Shown here: in pieces, positions 46,255 through 57,872 of the stretch | Layout: the number at the start of each line of letters is the position of its first letter | Position numbering within the stretch: the stretch's first letter is position 1 | Source of the DNA: Myxocyprinus asiaticus | Taxonomy: Eukaryota; Chordata; Actinopteri; Cypriniformes; Catostomidae | Length of the DNA stretch: 64,000 bases | Direction of reading: 5' to 3' | Assembly: GCF_019703515.2 (NCBI RefSeq) | Contig: NC_059382.1 | Location: 16,471,001 to 16,535,000 of the forward strand | The notes under the pieces: model-generated | Seen by the model: the letters and a program-made list of their open reading frames with translations, nothing else | What the model was told of the DNA's origin: nothing | Databases searched by the model: none | Translations under genes and position numbers: made by a program

Positions 46255-46863
46255 GTGTCTCAAATGACACACTATACACAATCCACTATGCACTTGGCCA
46301 TCCAGTGTATTAATTTGTATTAATCCAGTGTATAAAGTTTAGTACTGTCCCAAATGGAACACTAATGTTTTTTTGGTTTTTTTTACTACACGGAAGAATT
46401 CACCGTTTTTCAGCTTAAGAAAGTGCCATTTCAAAAGCATGTACGATCCGTTGCCACTAGCTTTAGTGTGTTAGCCAAACTTAATCCAATATTTATATCT
46501 CCAATAATGCACATATTTACACAGTGTGGGTGATTTAAAAAAAATTCAAATAACATCTGTAAGGTGCTGTTTTCACAGAAGGGTCGGTAGATGCCACATT
46601 CATCATTAGTTGCAATTGTTTTATCAGGCCAGAATCACGTCCAGGTAACTTCACCCCGCCGCTACATAGAGCAAGCTGTGAACGCTGAGTGCATGAAGTG
46701 TCCTACATTTTACACAAAAAAAATTTTTCGGTTGAAGAAGTACATTATCCAGATACTAACAGTACTCTTCTTTTTGTTACATTTTCAGTGTGATCATACT
46801 AATCACACTACTTACACTACAAAATGGCATAGAAGAGTACAGAAGCGTGCAATTTGGGACTCA
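46255..46863. repeat. Non-autonomous element with 'caaatggcac / ttgggac' ends
   Basis: The left end 'gtgtctcaaatgacacacta' and right end 'gtgcaatttgggactca' are imperfect inverted repeats. Inner words 'cactatgcacttgg' and 'cacactacttacactac' pair in the same way. No transposase is present. Confidence 0.55.
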
Positions 46864-47577
46864 CCTTATAGTGAGGAAGAACAATCAATAGATTTTCTCA
46901 AATTTGTGGCATCACAGAGATGCTTAGTAGGGCCTACTCTCAACTAAAGTAGAAATCCTAAAAGAGAACTGTATATTCTGCTTTGTTGTTATATTGATGA
47001 AATAGCTGATTACATTTGGACAGACATAAATTCTAGAAAACAAAGTCTACACATGTTTTAGTTAAGAATTTTTTGTACAACCATCCATAGATACTGTCAT
47101 TTCATCATTTCCACATTCGTTACACAATGATTTATTATTGTGGTCTCATCCTTTTTAAATTTACATACTCAGTACAGTCTCATGACGAAGATGTCACCAT
47201 AAGGGAATGTTGCTTGCATCATGAAATCATCCATGTCATTCTGTTCTAACCTCTTCAGATTTTTGCGATACATTATTAGTTACAAGTTACTTTCATTTTG
47301 ATATTTTATACCCCTAACCCAACCCCACCCCAAAACCTAACCATTTAAAAACACTGTTAAACATTTAAAAAGCAGGTAAATTTAGTCACAATGATTTTAG
47401 TTACATTAAATTGTAGTATAGATATTTTGGAACACCTAGGCCTAACCCCACTTTTACGCCTAAAACTAACCAATTCTCAACAATATAAAAGATTCAAGAA
47501 GCAGATGAAAATGCAGTCACAATAATTTATTCCAAAAAAAGCACTACAAAAGTATTTCAAATAAGTCATTCTGCATT
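46864..47577. other. Unassigned; degenerate direct duplication
   Basis: 47311-47400 and 47438-47530 share the order 'cctaacccc', 'aactaacca / cctaacca', 'aaaagcaggtaaa / gaagcagatgaaa' and 'gtcacaat', consistent with a diverged tandem duplication. No gene was seen. Confidence 0.45.
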
Positions 47578-48510
47578 TTAGGGGTGGGAAAAAACAGATT
47601 TTCCGATGCATCGCGATCTTCGTTTGAACGATCTCGATATCGATTCTTAAATCCCAATATCAATCTTTTAATCTATGTGCAACACTCCACTATAATGAGA
47701 GGAAATCACTTGCATTAGCAACCAAATTTTGTACTGTGCTGCTAAAATGTACATGGGCAACTGGCTGGAAATTGTTTAGATTTCACTTACTAGTAATTGT
47801 GTAGTACAGTGGTGGAGAGTTCAGCAGCTAGATCCTTTCACTGTGTGCTGAGAGTAAAAGTTGTTCCAAGTGTGTGTGTGTGTCCAAAGATGAAATCCAC
47901 ATCACCCATTTGTCATTGAATAATGTTTCATTTAATACCCTTTCTGTTCGCTATAGTCAGTTGTCGATTAAAAAAAAAAAAAAAGAAACATTTAACTCTA
48001 ATCACGCGTAGGACAGATGAGATAATGCCGTTCAAGGCTCTTTCGTTAACATGCGTTCATTTACAGATGCAGTTTACAGAAATGCCGTCTTTCTTAAACA
48101 GACCATACTGGTTTTTAACACGTTCAACAAATTAATGTAAATACCTGTAAATAATGCAAATTATGTTATTAAACAATAAACATGTAACAAAAAAATAATA
48201 TATGCAACATATTATCATATTTATTGAATGAATACATATATTTGTTCATTTTTAAAAGCTAAAATGTGACCAAAATGAATGAAAAATAAATAAAATATAA
48301 TTAGTAAAATTTATATTTTTGTAAAGTACATCATTAGCAGGTCCCCTGTATTGGTTCCCTAGGAATTAATTAATTTCATATGTAAGCAAAAGGGACATTA
48401 TAACTGAAATATACCCATATGAATCGAATCAAATCGGAATCGATTCGAGAGCTTGTGTATCGAATCGAAACAGGAAATCTGTATCAATACCCAGCCTTAC
48501 TGCAGTAAAA
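47578..48510. repeat. DNA element with imperfect 'gggtggg ... cccagcc' ends
   Basis: The left end reads 'aggggtgggaaaaaacagat' and the right end 'aaatctgtatcaatacccag'. Both flanking zones are rich in 'atcgat / gaatcgaatc' words. I recognise the right-hand 500 bp as a dispersed fish repeat. No transposase frame is visible. The A run at 47969-47982 explains the Lys-rich ORF. Confidence 0.55.
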
Positions 48511-49400
48511 GTCTTTTGAAACCATATGATATGTTTTTGTAAGGAACAGAGTAAAGCGGTTTTAACTGCTGAAAATCCTCCTCTCATTCAAAAATATACA
48601 TCTAAACATAAAAATGTCACAATCGGTCAAGAACTATACACAGCGCATCAGTAACATGGATTATTTTAAGATTCTTTTTATAGGGCTTTTCTCATTTTCT
48701 GAGCCTCAGTTTGGACATTCTGAAAAATTAAATGATCAAGCAATGAGTAAGTGATGACTGCATTTTTAATTAATTTCATTTTAAAATATAGCCTTGAGCA
48801 AAGTATTGAAATCTTTAGAAATAACTTGAATCAGGCATCAGAGTGACATTTAAAAGACAAAGGGTGAAATTTTGGGGGTGCAAGGGACCGACCATAATGA
48901 CATATAGTTATTACAGTATGTTGGCATGCCACTAAAAGGCACACACAAGACATTTTTACCAAATGGCAAGCTTTAATCCAACTATCTGACTTCTATACAA
49001 AGAAACAAATGGATAAAAAGAACATGTATATACAATATTTCCATTCAGTTATGTCCAGTTTCAAGCAAAAAGTGAAGTGGTCGCTTGTTTTACATGCCGA
49101 TCATATGGTTTCTTTCTGTCAAAGTGGGCAGTTCTTGGCCCGGATAAGTTGTCTACACAATATTATGGGGTTGAGAGGTTAAAAATTATACTCTATCTGG
49201 GCTTGTTGACCTAACTTCACACACACACATGGACACACACATACAAACACAGTGGATGTCTTCTTGTTTTCCTTCACAGTACGCCAGGGAGGACACAGAC
49301 TTGGCAGACGAATAGCGCCATCTGCTCCTTCAATTAGGTTCTCCTCTCTGTATATCTGTGTCATCTTTCTCCCTCACTTCCTCTCTCTCATTCTGTTCTT
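48511..49400. other. No supported gene
   Basis: No recognisable feature. Confidence 0.5.
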
Positions 49401-50620
49401 GTTCTTCTAGGGTCACCCAGGCACCTACACAGATGCGAGCACTGTCTACAACAAGGAGAAAACATCCACAATTCTGGCCTTGTCATCCAGAGAGTTTGAC
49501 CTCTTTAACGGAGAAATGAACTGACTTTTGATTTCAGTTGCTGAATTATGGACAGGAAGTTGGCTAATGGTCCATCCCACTCATGGTCATGGCCCTAGAG
49601 AGAATGTCTGAGTTATCGGTCCACCCAGAGTCTTGTTTAGTCATTTGTGGCTGCATTCAAATAAGATTAAGCCCAGTGCAGACTGCACAATGTTGGCTAC
49701 AATTTTGCCATCTAAAACAATTTAATCAAAATTACACTGGAAGAATGAGCAGTCAATAACTCCATCTTTGTATTTGTCTGTTTTATCTATGTGTCGTTGA
49801 TTGATGACGACTAACTGCAGCCGGTGCCAGCCAGACAACTCTTCAGTCTACTACTATGGATTTCAGAGGATGAACTGAAGCCACCTCCAACCATGGGACA
49901 TGAGGTACTTCATGTGCCACTGCCTGAACCTTGGACTTAGGATGGACCTCATTGAACCTCACCGAAATTACATGACAGTTGAACTGCTATACACCTCACT
50001 AATCTCTGCCTGAATCACCATAGTCTAATGACGGACTACACTCTTAAAATGGAATACATAGACTATCAATTAGTTGCCAACAAAAGGCTACATCAGCCAA
50101 ATAACAAAGGACAATGCATCCATGTGAATTTCTACAGTTAATCCAGGATGGATTTCAAAGACATTATCATTAATCTTACAATTTGTACAAAATCTTGTTG
50201 TTTAAACACTGGCCCTTAACACTTATTTAGTTTACTAATTTTAAACCATGACTTACACTACACACAAAAACTAACACTGGCATTATATTCATGCTGTTTA
50301 GCCAGAGGGGAACTGGCACCCACAGTGAGTCTGGTTTCTCCCAAGATTATTTTTCTCCATTTACCAACATATTATGGAGTTTTGTGTTCTTTGCCACAGT
50401 CACCTTCAGCTTGCTCACTGGGGTTCTAAATACAATTATTATTTGCTTATTTACTTAGTTATTTATTTTTATGCACAATTTACAATCATATTTTTATCAA
50501 TCTGCACCATGATGACTTTAATACTTTATAGATATTACAGTTTAATTTTCTGTAAAGCTGCTTTGAAACGTTGGTGTTGTGAAAAGCGCTATACAAATAA
50601 AAATTACTTGACATCTTGAC
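49401..50620 (+). repeat. LINE-like 3' region with characteristic tail
   Basis: The tail at 50550-50602 ('ctgtaaagctgctttgaaac', 'gaaaagcgctatacaaataa') is a well-known 3' end of CR1/L2-type LINEs and their SINE partners in fish, followed here by 'attacttgacatcttgac'. Upstream, 50311-50400 ('ctggtttctcccaagatt', 'gttctttgccacagtcacct') belongs to the same 3' untranslated region. How far it extends upstream (perhaps to about 49800) is not certain, and no reverse transcriptase frame is present. Confidence 0.6.
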
Positions 50621-51654
50621 AGCTTGCTTGGTTTTGTGTGGTATATTTACAATTGTGCATGTACAGTATGTGAGTATGGACATGGACTGTAAATGACAGC
50701 TGCACAAGATTTCACTAAGCTCATATCGTGCAATCTGATACACAACAATCAACAAAAGAGAAAAAAAATCGTACAATGTGCACCCAGCGATACTAGATAT
50801 CTTCAAAGCCCTTGGAGGCTCATTTACAATCCATTGTCCTGTTAATTACTACTTATGATGACTACTCTCATTGTTTTTTTGTTTTTGTTTTTTTCACAAC
50901 ATACTGTATCTACTGAACATATTGTCAGTGGTTTGCATTTGAAAACAGATGGCGACGTGTATTGTTGACACAAAACAATGTAACATGGCTCCACCGTATA
51001 GAACAACATGTACCATGATGGACTAGGCAGTAAATGCATATATATTTAGCCAACGATATTTAGCAAGAACCGAGAACAATGTTTGTACGGTCCTTCTTGT
51101 TTACCTAACTTGGCCCCATTGCAAATTCACCAAATGCAGCCTTTCCTGTCGCTACTTCTTATCATTGCCTCTTTCCTCCAGAAGACACATTTAAAAATAG
51201 CAGCTGTCACCGAGTGAGGGATATAGCAGGAGACAAAAAAGAAAGGGGAGTGAACAAACACTTTTCAGATTCAAAGCAGCACACAGGGTCCTTCTTCAAC
51301 AATGGAAGCTCACCTCACAAAACTGAAGGTTATGTAAAGAGGACCAGCCCTCTAGGGACAATGCTGGTATTATAAACAGTGAATGCCACACATGCGCATG
51401 TCCAGGATCCTGTAGTGCTTATTAATAATGAAATGGCAGAGAGAAAGAGGCATGCAGATGCCACAATGAAGCACTTGTGTGTGTGAAAAGGGATTGGCGC
51501 CCTGGCACACACCATGTGTGTGATGATATCCTTGAAACAGCAGGGGAACCATATCAAAAACCACATTGCCATTCATCTGCTGATGACCTAACTAAGATAA
51601 TGAATCCAAAAAAAAAAAAACTCACTCTGGTGGTCCCGAAAGGTATTTCGACAC
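50621..51654. other. No supported gene
   Basis: Short overlapping ORFs without motifs. Nothing else recognised. Confidence 0.5.
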
Positions 51655-51981
51655 TTAAAGAGATAGTTCACACTAAAAATGTTGCCATTATTTACTCACC
51701 TTCATGTTGTTCTAAGCCTGAATGACTTTATTAATTCTGTGGAACACAAAAGGAGATTTTAGGCAGAATGTTATTATCAGTCTCCATTAAATTTTATTGC
51801 ATCTTTTTTCCACACAGTGAAAGTAAATGGTGACTAAGGCTGTCAGTCCCTGCATTTCTGCCTAAGATCTCCTTTTGTGTTCAAAAGAAGAGAGAAAGTC
51901 ATATGGGTTTGGAACTATAGTACATGAGGGTGAGTAAATAATGACAGAATTTTCATTTTGGGTAAATTATTGCAAATTTAA
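51655..51981. repeat. TTAA-flanked MITE, family B
   Basis: Left TTAA + 'agagatagttcacactaaaa', right 'attttgggtaaattattgca' with TTAA at 51978-51981. The core has 'aaaaggagattttaggcaga' and 'ctgcctaagatctccttttg' as paired arms. Confidence 0.8.
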
Positions 51982-52148
51982 GTCAAGTAATAATGGATGA
52001 ATTTCACTGATTCATTTTGAATAGTATATCGATCAAATTATGTGAAATATTTTGTAAGAAAAGTGTGCTTTTCTTATCTTTTTTTTTTTTTTTAAATACT
52101 TCCCAATCGGTTTGATATATTGTTATTTAGCACAATCATACATTTTAA

Positions 52149-52187
52149 GTGTGGCTTAAGTGTCCAAATATTTTCTGGGGTCACAGT
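52149..52187. repeat. Terminal fragment of the 15737-16000 family
   Basis: 'gtggcttaagtgtccaaata' then 'ttttctggggtcacagta' matches 15961-16000. It abuts the Tc1 element at 52193. Confidence 0.65.
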
Positions 52188-52192
52188 AGGTA

Positions 52193-53750
52193 CAGGTGCA
52201 TCTCAATAAATTAGAATGTCGTGGAAAAGTTCATTTATTTCAGTAATTCAACTCAAATTGTGAAACTCGTGTATTAAATTAAGTCTTTGGTTCTTTTAAT
52301 TGTGATGATTTTGGCTCACATTTAACAAAAACCCACCAATTCACTATCTCAACAAATTAGAATACATCATAAGAAAAACATAAAAAAAACATTTTTAGTG
52401 AATTGTTGGCCTTCTGGAAAGTATGTTCATTTACTGTATATGTACTCAATACTTGGTAGGGGCTCCTTTTTGCTTTAATTACTGCCTCAATTCGGCGTGG
52501 CATGGAGGTGATCAGTTTGTGGCACTGTTGAGGTGGTATGGAAGCCCAGGTTTCTTTGACAGTGGCCTTCAGCTCATCTGCATTTTTTGGTCTCTTGTTT
52601 CTCATTTTCCTCTTGACAATACCCCATAGATTCTCTATGGGGTTCAGGTCTGGTGAGTTTGCTGGCCAGTCAAGCACACCAACACCATGGTCATTTAACC
52701 AACTTTTGGTGCTTTTGGCAGTGTGGGCAGGTGCCAAATCCTGCTGGAAAATGAAATCAGCATCTTTAAAAAGCTGGTCAGCAGAAGGAAGCATGAAGTA
52801 CTCCAAAATGTCTTGGTAAACGGGTGCAGTGACTTTGGTTTTCAAAAAACACAATGGACCAACACCAGCAGATGACATTGCACCCCAAATCATCACAGAC
52901 TGTGGAAACGTAACACTGGACTTCAAGCAACTTGGGCTATGAGCTTCTCCACCCTTCCTCTAGACTCTAGGACCTTGGTTTCCAAATGAAATACAAAACT
53001 TGCTCTCATCTGAAAAGAGGACTTTGGACCACTGGGCAACAGTCCAGTTCTTCTTCTCCTTAGCCCAGGTAAGACGCCTCTGACGTTGTCTGTGGTTCAG
53101 GAGTGGCTTAACAAGAGGAATACGACAACTGTAGCCAAATTCCTTGACACGTCTGTGTGTGGTGGCTCTTGATGCCTTGACCCCAGCCTCAGTCCATTCC
53201 TTTTGAAGTTCACCCAAATTCTTGAATCAATTTTGCTTGACAATCCTCATAAGGCTGCGGTTCTCTCGGTTGGTTGTGCATCTTTTTCTTCCACACTTTT
53301 TCCTTCCACTCAACTTTCTGTTTACATGCTTGGATGCAGCACTCTGTGAACAGCCAGCTTCTTTGGCAATGAATGTTTGTGGCTTACCCTCCTTATGAAG
53401 GGTGTCAATGATTGTCTTCTGGACAACTGTCAGATCAGCAGTCTTCCCCATGATTGTGTAGCCTAGTGAACCAAACTGAGAGACCATTTTGAAGGCTCAG
53501 GAAACCTTTGCAGGTGTTTTGAGTTGATTAGCTGATTGGCATGTCACCATATTCTAATTTTTTGAGATAGTGAATTGGTGGGTTTTTGTTAAATGTGAGC
53601 CAAAATCATCACAATTAAAAGAACAAAAGACTTAAACTACTTCAGTCTGTGTGCACTGAATTTATTTAATACACGAGTTTCACAATTTGAGTTGAATTAC
53701 TGAAATAAATGAACTTTTCCACGACATTATAATTTATTGAGATGCACCTG
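52193..53750 (-). mobile_element. Tc1-like element with about 200-bp inverted ends
   Basis: The left end 'caggtgcatctcaataaatt' and right end 'aatttattgagatgcacctg' are exact complements at the tips and match over about 180-200 bp. TA lies on both sides (52191-52192 and 53751-53752). The right repeat has about 26 bases near 53640-53665 that are absent from the left one. Length is 1,558 bp, with a single minus-strand transposase gene. It belongs to a different Tc1 family from the element at 23828. Confidence 0.95.
52357..53451 (-). pseudogene. Tc1 transposase broken by two stop codons
   Basis: Start at ATG 53451 ('MGKTADLTVVQKTIIDTLHK'). The N-terminal helix-turn-helix includes 'FIAKEAGCSQSAASKHVNRK'. 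A TGA at 53227-53229 interrupts 'IVKQN', and reading resumes in the same frame with 'FKNLGELQKEW'. The first catalytic Asp is in 'VLFSDESKF' (Asp at about 53008-53010). A TAG at 52960-52962 follows 'GNQGPRV', where Trp is usual. The remainder has 'FQQDLAPAHTAKS' (second Asp) and 'PDLNPIENLWGIVKRKM' (Glu), 34 residues apart, giving an intact DD34E triad. There is no frameshift along 365 codons. The last 20 or so codons run into the inverted repeat. Confidence 0.95.
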
Positions 53751-53752
53751 TA

Positions 53753-54349
53753 TATACAGTCCAACAAAAGGCATACAAAACATATGACTGAACTACCTAG
53801 CATACTAATGTATCAAGTACGTCATTTTGGGGGACTTGAATAATGTATTTCACACACCGTCTTATTAATCTTTTCTTCCAGGTAACATCAAAGAATCTAT
53901 TCAACTCATGTAAAATCGTTGTTAAAATGAGATCAGAAGAGAAGACAAGCTTTTGTCCTGTGATTGTAGATATGACCATGAAGACAATGAAGTCATTGCA
54001 GCTGTGCAATTTATTTCTATGCTATTGTCAAGCTGCCCCAAGAAAATATCTCTTCAACTGCCTCGCTCTCTCACTCACACATGCATGCACTCTTTTGACA
54101 TACTGGATTTTTTTCAGGTGTTGTCAGATGTCAAAACAAGTATTTGGATTGTAATGTGTGTGAATGTGTGAGGAGGAAAGAAAGAGCAGTGTGGATCACA
54201 GCAGGGGAGCTGTCTCTCTCTCTCTCTCCCTCATTCACTCACTCACTCACTCAGATGCACTGGCAGGCAAAGGGCACAACATTTTCAACAGGTGGCCTTA
54301 GCAATCTCTGCTTGCACGTACCCTTGAATGCAGGTCTGTATGTGATATT
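53753..54349. other. No supported gene; CT and CACT repeats
   Basis: (CT)n lies near 54212-54226 and (CACT)n at 54233-54251. ORFs are motif-free. Confidence 0.5.
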
Positions 54350-55566
54350 GGGCTCTATTTTCTCGAGTGCGCAAAGCACAGCGCTAAGTGCAACGACCAA
54401 GCGCTACGTCTTATCCAATTTTCTAACAGCGCTAATTCAAAGTGCAATTTTCAAGCCAGCGCAAAGCGCAAGTGGGTGTGGGTGTTTGCACTTTCTGTGG
54501 GTGTATGCACGCAAACTGTAGGTGTATTGTATGCTAATGAATTTGTTAGAGAAATAGGTCACTGGGCTAAGACGTTTCAAAAGCAGGTCTGTTTTCAGTG
54601 CAAAGTCCAAACTTGCAGTTCCTGCATCTGCAGTTTGGAGATTCCACCAGCAGGTGGTAATAAAGTTCATGTACAAACTCTGAAAATATAGTGGAACATC
54701 AAATTATGTCCCTCACGATCAGAGTTGTAGACGTCGTATAAAGTACAACTTTTTGAGATTTGTGTTAAACTATTTTTAGGTCATGTTTTTAATTTATTTA
54801 TTTGTTATTATTATTATAAATTTTTATCAAATATTACGTTTATATTTACAAATAATTTACAAATGTAATTGTATTTCCACCTGTTGTCATAGAGTGATCT
54901 TCAAGTCACTTCAAAAGGTGCCGGTGAAAGAAACTGGAGAGGATAAAATGTTTGGATTTGGTATATGATTTTTTTGACCATTTTGTTATTTTGATTATAT
55001 TTTCGTTTTGTTTGAAGTTTAATTTGAATTTTGAAATATTTTTGGTTAATTTTTTTAAAATTTCAATAAATTAATTGAATTGTTTAAATCAAAATCGTCC
55101 GGTAGATGTGAAGTGCTTGCCGATACAATTACTGTTAATACTAGCCATGATCTGTTTGTGAAAATTATAATAATACTTACATTCCCTGTAATTTAATGGA
55201 GTGTACATCCAAATCCTGATGAGAATAACATTTTCATATAAAAGAAGCGTCTATTATTCTAGTTCATTGCATTCAGTCCGTTTACACTACCAACTTCTTA
55301 TGAATGTACTGTTTTTGTTTTTATCGTGCTTGAGGGAATGGATATAATAAGACTCAGATGGTGCAATTACTGGAGAAGAAACTCCAAATTAAATTGCAAT
55401 AAGCGCATTGCGCATTGCGCAAACGATTTTGCCAAACCCACTAATGCCTAGACTTAGTGCATACTTGCATGAAAATACCAAAACTTCATGGCCATGCTCA
55501 CTGATTTTGCACTTATGACTTATGGCATAGCATTGCGCTCAGCGCTAGCGCTCTTAAAATAAGGCC
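54350..55566. mobile_element. Harbinger-like non-autonomous DNA element
   Basis: The left end 'gggctctattttctcgag' and right end 'gctcttaaaataaggcc' are imperfect inverted repeats, each followed inward by 'gcgc'-rich blocks ('gcgcaaagcacagcgctaag' and 'attgcgctcagcgctagcgc'). Both outer flanks read TATT (54346-54349 and 55567-55570), consistent with a 3-4 bp duplication of PIF/Harbinger type. No transposase frame is visible in 1.2 kb. Confidence 0.65.
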
Positions 55567-55605
55567 TATTGTGGTTTTTTTTATTTTTTGTGTGTGTTTT
55601 TTTAA

Positions 55606-55850
55606 TGGATTTTCTCCCCTTTTCTCCCCAATATTGGCATTCCCAATGCCCAATGCTCTCTAATTCCTTGTGGTGGCGCAGTTACTCGCCTCAATTCGAG
55701 TGGCAGAGGACGAATCTCAGTTGCAGAGACATCTCAGAGACAATCAGCCCGCACATCTTATCACGTGGGTTGCTGAGCCCGTTACCGCGGAGATTCACGC
55801 TATTCATCCGTAGCATCCACACATAACACGTGCCTCACCGAGAGTGAAAA
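55606..55850 (-). mobile_element. tRNA-derived SINE, 5'-truncated
   Basis: On the minus strand this matches the body and 3' part of the SINE ('attcgtcctctgccactcga', 'gggaatgccaatattgggg'), including the 'aagatgtgcgggctgatt' block. The tRNA-like head is missing, as happens with incomplete reverse transcription. The poly-T/A edge is at about 55590-55605. Confidence 0.8.
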
Positions 55851-56288
55851 TGTTTTTTTTCCTCCAATGTCTGTATCCATTTAAATATGGTGCCTTTACA
55901 GGTGAAGCATTAGGTTTGACATCACAATGTCAATGACCAATAATCAATGACTTCAAACATGATGCATGTAAAAGAGCTAATTTTAATAGATGCATACAGT
56001 GGAGGGCAACATTTTCACTGAATAATAACTAAAAGTGCTTTTTTATTTATTTATTTTTTATTATTATTATTTTGACAGAGTCCCCATTTATTTTTATTGT
56101 AAGCAAAAGAATGTCCAGTACATTCTTCAAAATTTCTCCTTTTATGTTACTGCTCCTGTCTGTTTGAGAGAGACCAAAATCTTCAAAACTTGAAGCTTAC
56201 ATTTCAATCAGTAAGGACAAATGCATATTTTCCATTTAAAATATTTTTCCTTGTATCTATCGATCATCTATGTTGCCGTGATTGAGGA
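55851..56288. other. No supported gene
   Basis: AT-rich. 'ttatttatttatttttta' low complexity near 56043. Confidence 0.5.
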
Positions 56289-56296
56289 CAAATGAA

Positions 56297-57864
56297 CAGT
56301 GGCAATTTTAGGGGGTGGCCTGTGGTGGCCTGGGCCACCCCTGAAATCTCATTGGCCACTCTGTGGCCACCCCAGAACTGATTGGTAGTTCATCATGTTC
56401 ATCAACACAAGAACGAAGAACCAACAGAAACACCTGTCAATCAAAGATGACATCTCAGGTCATTTGTTGATTTAGAGCCACACTGACCCAGGGTCAGTTT
56501 TATATTTCTGACCATTATAGTAGTGGTGGGACTGAAGCTGTGTGAGCTGATCTTTGATCAGTGGGGGGAGGGGCAGGCCGCGGGTGGCCAGGCAGGTGCC
56601 GCAGGTCGCGGGAAGCGGGCGCCAGGTCTGGAGTATAATGGTCAGTCAGAAGCACGAAGCTGAAACGAGTTAGCGTCTACCTCCAACTTCCAATGAGTTG
56701 ACGACGTCGATTTGTGGTAAAAAAGAAAGCTGTTATTTGAGAGGTATGTTCATCTAATCTAACGTTTAATTTATCCCGAATTTCCATGTGAATGTGAAAA
56801 CATTTTTTCATTGTTACAGTAGCTAGGTTAAAGAGTAAGCTAGACCCTACACCATATTCAGCATGTTATCTTTATATTGACATGAAATATTAAATGCCAT
56901 GTTTTCTGATTTAATGACGGAGGTGTGTAAAGCGTTTTACAGATGTATATGTTCAATAGCTGAAGTTATATATATGGCTAACCTGTGTGTTTGTGCTGTG
57001 ACTGTACTTTAAGTCTTTACATGAGTTATTTATGAGCTCTTTGTGTGTATTATTGGTCAGTCAGAGCTGACCAAAGTTTTTATACCTTATTTGACATTTT
57101 AAATATGCAGAGGCAGGGCAAATTGCACTTAAATGATGCAAATGATTTAACTAACTATTTTATTTGATAATATTCAAAGTAATTGAAGCTATCAGAACAT
57201 GTGGAAAATAAACCTGATTAGACACTGTAAATAGAGTTTTGTTTTTTACTGTATTCAGAGCTCAATCTGCAATTTTGGGGTTTCCAGACAGACACCTATA
57301 AGCCCTCATAGCCAATTTCACACACTGATTTGTATCCAATTTAACAATATTTCTGCTGGACAGTGCAGTTATAGCTAATAAATTAATGAATAATTGATTG
57401 AATGATTGATTGAACTGCACCTCAATCAGTTATCACCTGTACTTGTATCTTTTTATGATTATACACTATACCTGATGTAATACACAGTTTAATTCTCTAC
57501 AATGAGAATAGCTCTTAAAAATGTGTAACTGACTTTTCCTAAACAATTACTGATTTAAAAATGGATGTTATGTTCAAATAACCAGAGATTCCCAGAAACT
57601 GTAATAGGTTGAAATAGAACAGGAATAGAAAACTGTCAAATGTCAAAACAACAGTCTGATATTGAATACAAACAATTCAGTGAATGCTAACATGAGTTTA
57701 AGAATTCATTTATTCTACATGTGTAGATGTTGAAGCAAAGCAATGCGATATTTACACATTTTGATCGTGTGCCATTCATAAAGGTTCTCCCGGTATCGCC
57801 ACCTCACACTAGGTCTGTGCCCCATCTTGGCCACCCCAGTAAAAATTTCCTGGATATGCCACTG
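56297..57864 (+). mobile_element. hAT element, 1.57 kb, perfect 8-bp duplication, no transposase
   Basis: The tips are 'cagtggcaattttaggggg' and 'ctggatatgccactg', inverted over CAGTGGC/GCCACTG. 'caaatgaa' flanks both sides (56289-56296 and 57865-57872). Subterminal 'ggccaccccTgaaatctc' and 'ttggccaccccagtaaaaat' also relate. The first 450 bp are GC-rich and end with a good splice-donor-like 'gagaggtatgtt' near 56738-56749, resembling the promoter and first exon of an autonomous hAT gene. The interior has no transposase frame, so this is a deletion derivative. Confidence 0.88.
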
Positions 57865-57872
57865 CAAATGAA

